A stretch of DNA of 64,000 nt, from assembly GCF_900110075.1 (NCBI RefSeq), contig NZ_FOCJ01000001.1, positions 930,001-994,000 on the forward strand. Direction: 5' to 3'. Made by a program: the position numbers and the translations under genes. Below, piece after piece: positions 59,109-64,000 of this stretch. The notes beneath the pieces are model-generated. The model searched no databases, was not told where the DNA came from, and saw only the letters and a list, made by a program, of their open reading frames with translations. Position 1 is the first letter of the stretch; each line of letters opens with the position of its first letter. This DNA comes from Paenibacillus sp. OV219. GTDB lineage: Bacteria > Bacillota > Bacilli > Paenibacillales > Paenibacillaceae.

Positions 59109-59147
59109 AGTAGTTCCTCCTCACCCATGTCCGAGATTCTTGTGATG

Positions 59148-59471
59148 TTAGTATGACTTTATTAACCGCATATTAGCGGTATAAATCTGACTGTCGCTCT
59201 TCAAGCTGAACGCATTCCGGTCCTCGTTGAAATCGACCTTTAATTTCGGCTCGAAGAATACTTCGTAACGAGGCTCGTACCAAACAGAATATGGCGTACC
59301 TTCGCCGAGCTTATCATCCGCAAGCGGAGCTTCAATCACCTGCAGGGCAGGGACGCCGCTAACGACGCAGCCGCAGCCTTCCGTATCGTACAACAGCTTC
59401 AGATGCTTGGTGCCATCCTGCATGATCGGTTCAAGCTTAGCTGCTGCGGAAGGTGTAAATGTTATATGCAA
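59148..59471 (-). CDS. HesB/YneR-like iron-sulfur family protein
   Basis: This 107-residue protein fits the HesB/YneR group: HITFTPSAAAKLEPIMQDG at the start and LLYDTEGCGCVVSGVPALQV with a CGC pair in the middle. These proteins are related to A-type iron-sulfur carriers. A TTG start at 59471 has AAAGGAGT 8 bases upstream. Longer in-frame extensions lack a site. Confidence 0.82.
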   Translation of the reverse strand: MHITFTPSAAAKLEPIMQDGTKHLKLLYDTEGCGCVVSGVPALQVIEAPLADDKLGEGTPYSVWYEPRYEVFFEPKLKVDFNEDRNAFSLKSDSQIYTANMRLIKSY

Positions 59472-59595
59472 GGGTAGGACTCCTTTCGCCAATGCTTGTC
59501 TACTAAAGTGAAGATGATTAGGTTGATTATACGGGTTGCAAAAAGTATGATCAAGTAGAAGCTGGTAAACGTTATGGAAAGGTGATGACAGTTTA

Positions 59596-61107
59596 ATGAC
59601 AAATTCGAACAAAGCGCTGGACTTATTCGTTGAACGAATCGCGCTCATTAAGAGTTATGAAGAGTCGCTGGGACTGCTTTATTGGGATTTGCGTACAGGA
59701 GCGCCACGCAAGGGGATGGACGTCCGTTCGGAGGCGATCGGCAATTTGTCCGGGCAAATGTTCAAGCTTGCGACAGACCCAGAGCTTGGAGAATGGCTAA
59801 CAGAGCTGGAACAGCCAGCTGCATATGAGGGATTAAGCGAAATTCATCAGCGTCTAGTGAAAGAGACACGTAAGGATTACGACCGCAGCGTCAAGATCCC
59901 GCCGAAGCTGTACCAAGAATATGTCGTACTGACTTCGCAAGCAGAGTCGATGTGGGAAGATGCGAAAGCAAACAGCGATTACGCGTCGTTCGAGCCGTAC
60001 CTCGACAAAATCATTACATACACGAACCAATTCATCGACCTGTGGGGCGTAAAAGGTACTCGTTATGACACACTGCTTGATATGTACGAGCCAGGTATGA
60101 CTACGGATGAGCTTGACCGAGTATTCGGCGGCTTGCGTGAGAAGCTTGTGCCGCTATCGGCTGCGATAGCAAATTCGCCCCATCAGCCAGAGACCGGCTT
60201 CTTGAAACAGCAATATGCGAAGGAATCACAGAAGAAGTTCAGCCTGTTCATCCTCGATCAGATGGGCTTCGACTTTACAGGCGGCCGGCTTGATGAGAGT
60301 GCGCATCCTTTTGCAACGGGCCTTAATCCAGGCGACGTGCGGATTACGACCCGCTACTTGGCGGATGATGTGACGAGCGCGTTGTTCGGTACGATCCACG
60401 AAGGCGGTCATGCGTTGTATGAGCAGAACATCAGCAAGGAACTGATTGGCACGACGCTTTGCACAGGAACGTCGATGGGTATCCATGAGTCGCAGTCTCG
60501 CTTCTGGGAAAATGTCATCGGACGCAGCACGGGCTTCTGGAAACGGTATTTCGGTGATTTGCAGCAGCACTTCCCGAACCAACTGGACGTCGCGGTAGAA
60601 GATTTCTACCGCGCAACGAATGTCGTGCAGCCTTCCTTGATTCGTATCGAAGCAGATGAGCTGACATACAACCTGCACATTATTATTCGCTATGAGATCG
60701 AGAAGCTGATCTTTAATGAAGGCGTGAAAGCGTCAGAGCTGCCTGCGCTTTGGAATGCGAAGTATAAGGAATATCTTGGCATTGAGCCAGAGAACGACGG
60801 TGAAGGCGTTCTTCAGGATGTGCACTGGTCAGGCGGCTCGTTCGGTTACTTCCCGTCATATTCGCTTGGCAATATGTACGCTGCACAAATGACAGACACG
60901 CTCGAGCGTGAAATGCCGAACTTCTGGGAGCTTGTCGAGAGCGGCAACCTCATTCCGATCAAAGAATGGCTGACGGATAAGGTGTACCAATACGGCAAGC
61001 TGAGAACGCCTTCGGAGCTCATTACGAGCATAACAGGCAAGCCGCTTGATCCGGATTATCTGTTCCGCTACCTGCAGAAGAAATATACCGACATCTATAA
61101 GTTGTAA
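59596..61107 (+). CDS. M32 carboxypeptidase (Taq type)
   Basis: This 503-residue metallopeptidase removes C-terminal residues from peptides in the cytoplasm. The zinc site is HEGGHALYEQN near residue 270 with a downstream Glu region (GIHESQSRFWENVIGRS). Family blocks DVRITTRYL, PSLIRIEADELTYNLHI and SYSLGNMYAAQ are clear. The length equals the family norm. AAAGGTGATGA precedes the ATG. Confidence 0.94.
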   Translation: MTNSNKALDLFVERIALIKSYEESLGLLYWDLRTGAPRKGMDVRSEAIGNLSGQMFKLATDPELGEWLTELEQPAAYEGLSEIHQRLVKETRKDYDRSVKIPPKLYQEYVVLTSQAESMWEDAKANSDYASFEPYLDKIITYTNQFIDLWGVKGTRYDTLLDMYEPGMTTDELDRVFGGLREKLVPLSAAIANSPHQPETGFLKQQYAKESQKKFSLFILDQMGFDFTGGRLDESAHPFATGLNPGDVRITTRYLADDVTSALFGTIHEGGHALYEQNISKELIGTTLCTGTSMGIHESQSRFWENVIGRSTGFWKRYFGDLQQHFPNQLDVAVEDFYRATNVVQPSLIRIEADELTYNLHIIIRYEIEKLIFNEGVKASELPALWNAKYKEYLGIEPENDGEGVLQDVHWSGGSFGYFPSYSLGNMYAAQMTDTLEREMPNFWELVESGNLIPIKEWLTDKVYQYGKLRTPSELITSITGKPLDPDYLFRYLQKKYTDIYKL

Positions 61108-61119
61108 ACTCATCCATTA

Positions 61120-61156
61120 GCCGCCCCCTGCGTCGCAAGACGCAGGGGCGGTTTTG
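61120..61156 (+). terminator. Terminator of the carboxypeptidase gene
   Basis: CCGCCCCTGCGTC-type arms (CCCCTGCGTC/GACGCAGGGG) pair around GCAA and precede TTTTG. Confidence 0.88.
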
Positions 61157-61191
61157 TTAAACTATAAGAACGTACGCTTGAGGAGTCGAAT

Positions 61192-62190
61192 ATGGGTATA
61201 CGTGTGATAAAAACCGCTATTGCAGCACTTGCAGCACTTTATACGGGGCATTATCTGGGGCTTCAGCCACCGCTCGCTGCAGGCCTGCTTGCCATCCTCG
61301 GCGTAGAAGTGACCGTAATGCGCGGTCTTCGCAATGCATTGGCGAGGTTCTTGGCTTCCGTGCTTGGGCTATTTTTTGCCTCATTACTATTCGTACTGCT
61401 CGGTTTTCACCTGTGGACGATCTCCATCTTCATTCTGATCGCGTTTCCGATTCTTTCGAGGTCTCGGCTGCTGAAGGAAGGCATCGTGACGAGTGCGGTT
61501 ATCGTCTTCCACGTGTATGCGAAGGAAGAAGTAACGACTCATCTAATCGCAAATGAAATTATGCTGCTCATAACTGGAATTGGCTGGGCACTCGTCGTGA
61601 ACCTGCTCTATATGCCGAAAGAGGAGCATAAGTTAATAGAGCTTCGACATGAGACAGAAGAGAAGTTCGGCGCAATTTTTATGAAAATGGCTCAGACGTT
61701 ACGTCAGCCGACGTTGATTTGGGATGGAGAAGAGCTGCTTGATGCGGGGAAAGCGATAGAAGAAGGCATTCATCGGGCGGACGTAAGCCGAGAGAATTTG
61801 ATCTGGCGCGGGCTTCGCAGCGACTATAGCGTGAAGATGCATTGGTCGAATTACTTCGAGATGCGTCAGCAGCAGCTCGATTCCGTCAGCCTCATGCTGA
61901 CTCAATTGGCTCACGTTTTTGAAACATTGCCGCAAGGCGAGCTGGCGGCCGAGCTATTCGAGGATCTAGCCGGCGATCTGAAATCAGATGTGTACGAAGG
62001 CAAGGTGGAAACGAAGCGTAAGCTGCTCGGGGAGAGGTTCCGCAGCATGCCGCTGCCAACAGCCCGCGAAGAGTTCGAGATTCGGGCGGCAATCTGGCAT
62101 CTGCTGCATGAGCTGGAGCACTATCTCTCCATTGCGAAGAGGCTGAAAAAGCAAAAAAACAGCCTAGAAGCCGCTGTTGGGGCTGATTAA
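61192..62190 (+). CDS. Aromatic acid exporter family membrane protein (YqjA-like)
   Basis: This 332-residue protein has an N-terminal membrane domain of four or more helices (residues 5-145: KTAIAALAALYTGHYLGLQP, LFFASLLFVLLGF, IMLLITGIGWALVVNLLY). A long cytoplasmic helical domain follows (ArAE_1/DUF939 type, as in Bacillus YqjA). It probably exports small aromatic acids, though no substrate is known for this group. GAGGAG precedes the ATG. Confidence 0.85.
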   Translation: MGIRVIKTAIAALAALYTGHYLGLQPPLAAGLLAILGVEVTVMRGLRNALARFLASVLGLFFASLLFVLLGFHLWTISIFILIAFPILSRSRLLKEGIVTSAVIVFHVYAKEEVTTHLIANEIMLLITGIGWALVVNLLYMPKEEHKLIELRHETEEKFGAIFMKMAQTLRQPTLIWDGEELLDAGKAIEEGIHRADVSRENLIWRGLRSDYSVKMHWSNYFEMRQQQLDSVSLMLTQLAHVFETLPQGELAAELFEDLAGDLKSDVYEGKVETKRKLLGERFRSMPLPTAREEFEIRAAIWHLLHELEHYLSIAKRLKKQKNSLEAAVGAD

Positions 62191-62297
62191 GGCTGGATGC
62201 GGCAGAGCTGTTTGACTATGAAACCAACCTTTTAAAATATAGAAAGTAAAAATTTGTACATGTCAAAAAGAAATAGTCACCGTAGACGAATGTCCTG

Positions 62298-62305
62298 CAT
62301 ACACT
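62298..62305 (+). promoter_or_regulatory. SigE-like -10 element upstream of cotE
   Basis: CATACACT matches the SigE -10 CATACANT, 35 bases before the start codon. No convincing -35 at the right spacing is seen. In B. subtilis cotE is read by SigE and SigK. Confidence 0.5.
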
Positions 62306-62339
62306 TTAATTGAATGATTGTATGGAGGAGGTTAGATCG

Positions 62340-62894
62340 ATGGCTTATGCAGATAAACAGCTTAAGGCTAGAGAAATTATTACCAAAGCTGTCTGCGGCA
62401 AAGGTCGTAAGTTTTCCACAGTAACTCATAACGTTACGCCGCCTCATCACCCAACGAGCATTTTGGGCGCATGGATTATAAACCATCAATATGAGGCGGT
62501 CCGCTCAGGAGACGGGATCGAAGTTATCGGTACTTACGATATCAACATTTGGTATTCTTACAACAAAAACTCGCAAACAGATGTAGCCAAAGAGACGCTC
62601 TCTTACGTGGAACACGTGCCGCTCTCCTATCTGGATCCGAAGCATCGGGCTTCGACCGAGGAAGTATCTGCGGAGTCAACGCAAGAGCCAAATTGCATTG
62701 AGGCGAATATTTCGTCTAGCGGCAATGGTGTCGTTATTCGCGTGGAGCGCGAATTCGCGGTTATTCTTGTTGCTGAGACCAAAGTATGGGTAGCCACTTT
62801 GCCAGGCGGATCGGATGACGGTAAGGATTATGAGTATGGCGATGACGGTGATTTTGAAGATTTGGATCCGGAGCTGCTCGACGACGAGCTGTAA
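62340..62894 (+). CDS. cotE: Outer spore coat morphogenetic protein CotE
   Basis: This 184-residue protein matches B. subtilis CotE, which organises outer coat assembly around the forespore. Shared blocks are KAREIITKAVCGKGRKFSTV, SILGAWIINHQYEA, GTYDINIWYSYNKNSQT, PNCIEANISSSGNGVVI and EREFAVILVAETKVWVATLP, with the typical acidic C-terminus (DLDPELLDDEL). GGAGGAGG precedes the ATG at 62340; the ATG at 62310 is not needed. Confidence 0.95.
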   Translation: MAYADKQLKAREIITKAVCGKGRKFSTVTHNVTPPHHPTSILGAWIINHQYEAVRSGDGIEVIGTYDINIWYSYNKNSQTDVAKETLSYVEHVPLSYLDPKHRASTEEVSAESTQEPNCIEANISSSGNGVVIRVEREFAVILVAETKVWVATLPGGSDDGKDYEYGDDGDFEDLDPELLDDEL

Positions 62895-62947
62895 TGATGC
62901 GATTACAGCGGTTGTAATGTAATGTATGCGAGGGCAGTGAAAGATTC

Positions 62948-62971
62948 GAGGGCGAGAGCCCTCTTTTTTTT
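62948..62971 (+). terminator. Terminator after cotE
   Basis: GAGGGC-GAGA-GCCCTC with eight T. It ends the cotE transcript. Confidence 0.9.
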
Positions 62972-63016
62972 CGAAAAATATGAGCTGCAGCGCTTGTTTG
63001 CAGGTGCTGCAGTGAA

Positions 63017-64000
63017 ATGGAGTGGCTGCGCGTGGGAGGCAGCGTATGGATTGTTAACGGGATTGAGCGAATTCGGATCAGCGTTTCGGGAATGCTCGAG
63101 CAGGACAAGGGTAAGGACTGGGACAAGTACGAGGACAAGTTTAAGGATAAGGTGGGCGTTAGTGATGATTGTTCTGATGTTCCCGTTCATGGCGATGTCA
63201 TCATTGTTGGCGGGAAAGGCTATATAAGCACGGAAACCTTGCCAAAGTATCATGCTCTTAACGATGGTGCAAGCATATTTGCCGCGGAATCGGAGGATGC
63301 GATACGCAGGCGGCTGAGGCGTGCGGGTGTTGCTGTGTGGAGCGGGAACAGAAGTGAGAGCAGTCGTGCAAGTGCAAGTGCAAGTGCAAGTGGAAGCGAG
63401 AGCGAGCGTGCGCGCGGGAGCAGAAGTACGAGCCCCGGCACAAGCGCGAACCCGTTCGAGCAGCCGGGTGTGGCGCATAGAGGCTTTCGTGTGTCCTTGT
63501 TTCAGCTGTTGCCGATTATGGTTGAGCGACTACCCTTACACGGAAGCAGCGTCATGATGCGGGGGAGTGGGAGGAGCGAGCAGCTGCAAGAAGAGGACTC
63601 GCGATATCGCCCTCTAACTCGGCTTGCTGCTCGGGCACTCTACGCCTGCGGGCTTGATTGCGGTTCGGTGTTCATCCATGCGGATGAGCAGGGCAGATTG
63701 TTTGTTGCTTCTGTGAGTCTCCCGCCCTCTCAGCAACTTCTAGATGCTGAGAGCATTTGGGGCAAAGCGGTTACACAGCTAGCACAGCAGCTCGGAGATA
63801 TCAGGATAGGAAGCGGGCAGCAACAACAGGTGCTGCTTGGCGCCGATCCTGAATTTCTGCTGCTCTCGGAGAGCGGCAAAGTCGTCTCCGCCTTCCGTTA
63901 CCTGGAAGGCGGGCATGGCGCTGGCTGCGATTCGGTTCTCATCGGCGGGCAGATCAAGTACTCTGTCGCAGAGCTGCGACCTGCGCCGACAGATTCGCCG
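63017..64000 (+). CDS. Amidoligase-like protein (partial, runs off the window)
   Basis: An open frame of 328 codons reaches the window end. The part after residue 270 (LGADPEFLLLSESGKVVSAF, then IKYSVAELRPAPTDSP) resembles the COOH-NH2 ligase/amidoligase domain seen in Paenibacillus proteins encoded beside cotE. Residues 110-150 are a low-complexity Ser/Arg/Ala insert (SSRASASASASGSESERARG) coded by a GCAAGT hexamer repeat. The ATG at 63017 is the first ATG after an in-frame stop, but its ribosome binding site is weak. The C-terminus and true start are unsure. It may modify a spore or cell-surface peptide. Confidence 0.65.
   Translation, partial: MEWLRVGGSVWIVNGIERIRISVSGMLEQDKGKDWDKYEDKFKDKVGVSDDCSDVPVHGDVIIVGGKGYISTETLPKYHALNDGASIFAAESEDAIRRRLRRAGVAVWSGNRSESSRASASASASGSESERARGSRSTSPGTSANPFEQPGVAHRGFRVSLFQLLPIMVERLPLHGSSVMMRGSGRSEQLQEEDSRYRPLTRLAARALYACGLDCGSVFIHADEQGRLFVASVSLPPSQQLLDAESIWGKAVTQLAQQLGDIRIGSGQQQQVLLGADPEFLLLSESGKVVSAFRYLEGGHGAGCDSVLIGGQIKYSVAELRPAPTDSP

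Noticed and set aside
62903..63478. Thr/Cys/Ala-rich open frame on the minus strand after cotE
   Set aside because: It is antisense to the amidoligase-like frame; its composition is caused by the hexamer repeat.

Overview
The window looks like a chromosome segment of an endospore-forming Gram-positive bacterium, most likely a Paenibacillus or close relative. The evidence is the spore coat gene cotE, spore-appendage (Ena-like) and collagen-like spore-surface genes, a YtxJ-type bacillithiol-system protein, strong AGGAGG ribosome binding sites and frequent TTG/GTG starts. No database search was possible, so every name rests on motifs, length and gene context.

Left host part (1-16842): a three-gene sugar ABC importer of the ChvE/MmsA/MmsB type; a FliB-like lysine methylase with a soluble chemoreceptor-like protein; a tightly overlapping cluster around a glutathionylspermidine-synthase-like ATP-grasp enzyme with a lipoprotein and a DUF350 membrane protein; a spore-surface locus with a long Gly-X-Thr collagen-like protein, one divergent Ena-like protein and two canonical S-type Ena subunits; speD for spermidine synthesis; ytxJ; a secreted GH18 protein; and two small genes next to the phage attachment site.

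Prophage (16843-57897, about 41 kb): bounded by a 23-bp direct repeat, with paired arm-type repeats inside both ends. On the minus strand lies a lysogeny operon (CI-like repressor, small protein, ImmA/IrrE-type protease, unknown protein, tyrosine integrase). It diverges from the early operon across a switch whose two promoters each carry a GTTTC-N5-GAAAC operator in the spacer. Next come a Cro-like regulator, an excisionase-like protein, a replisome organiser with five in-gene 12-bp iterons, a helicase loader and DnaB, then an ArpU-like late regulator. An accessory block (26.4-30.5 kb) holds an orphan 547-aa protein, a candidate structured RNA and a two-gene cassette. The late operon is that of a cos-type, HK97-like siphovirus: HNH, TerS, TerL, portal, protease, capsid, connectors, tail tube, chaperones joined by a -1 frameshift, tape measure, Dit, baseplate, holin and GH25 endolysin. 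The right end is cargo: a Spo0E-like phosphatase, an SOS-controlled YolD-like gene, and three spore-surface-type genes (BclA-CTD-like and two DUF4183-like), two preceded by SigK-like -10 elements. With a Cse60-like gene near the packaging genes, this suggests a prophage that touches sporulation and the spore surface.

Right host part (57898-64000): DUF309 protein, beta-carbonic anhydrase, HesB/YneR-like protein, M32 carboxypeptidase, YqjA-like aromatic acid exporter family protein, cotE, and the start of an amidoligase-like gene that runs off the window.
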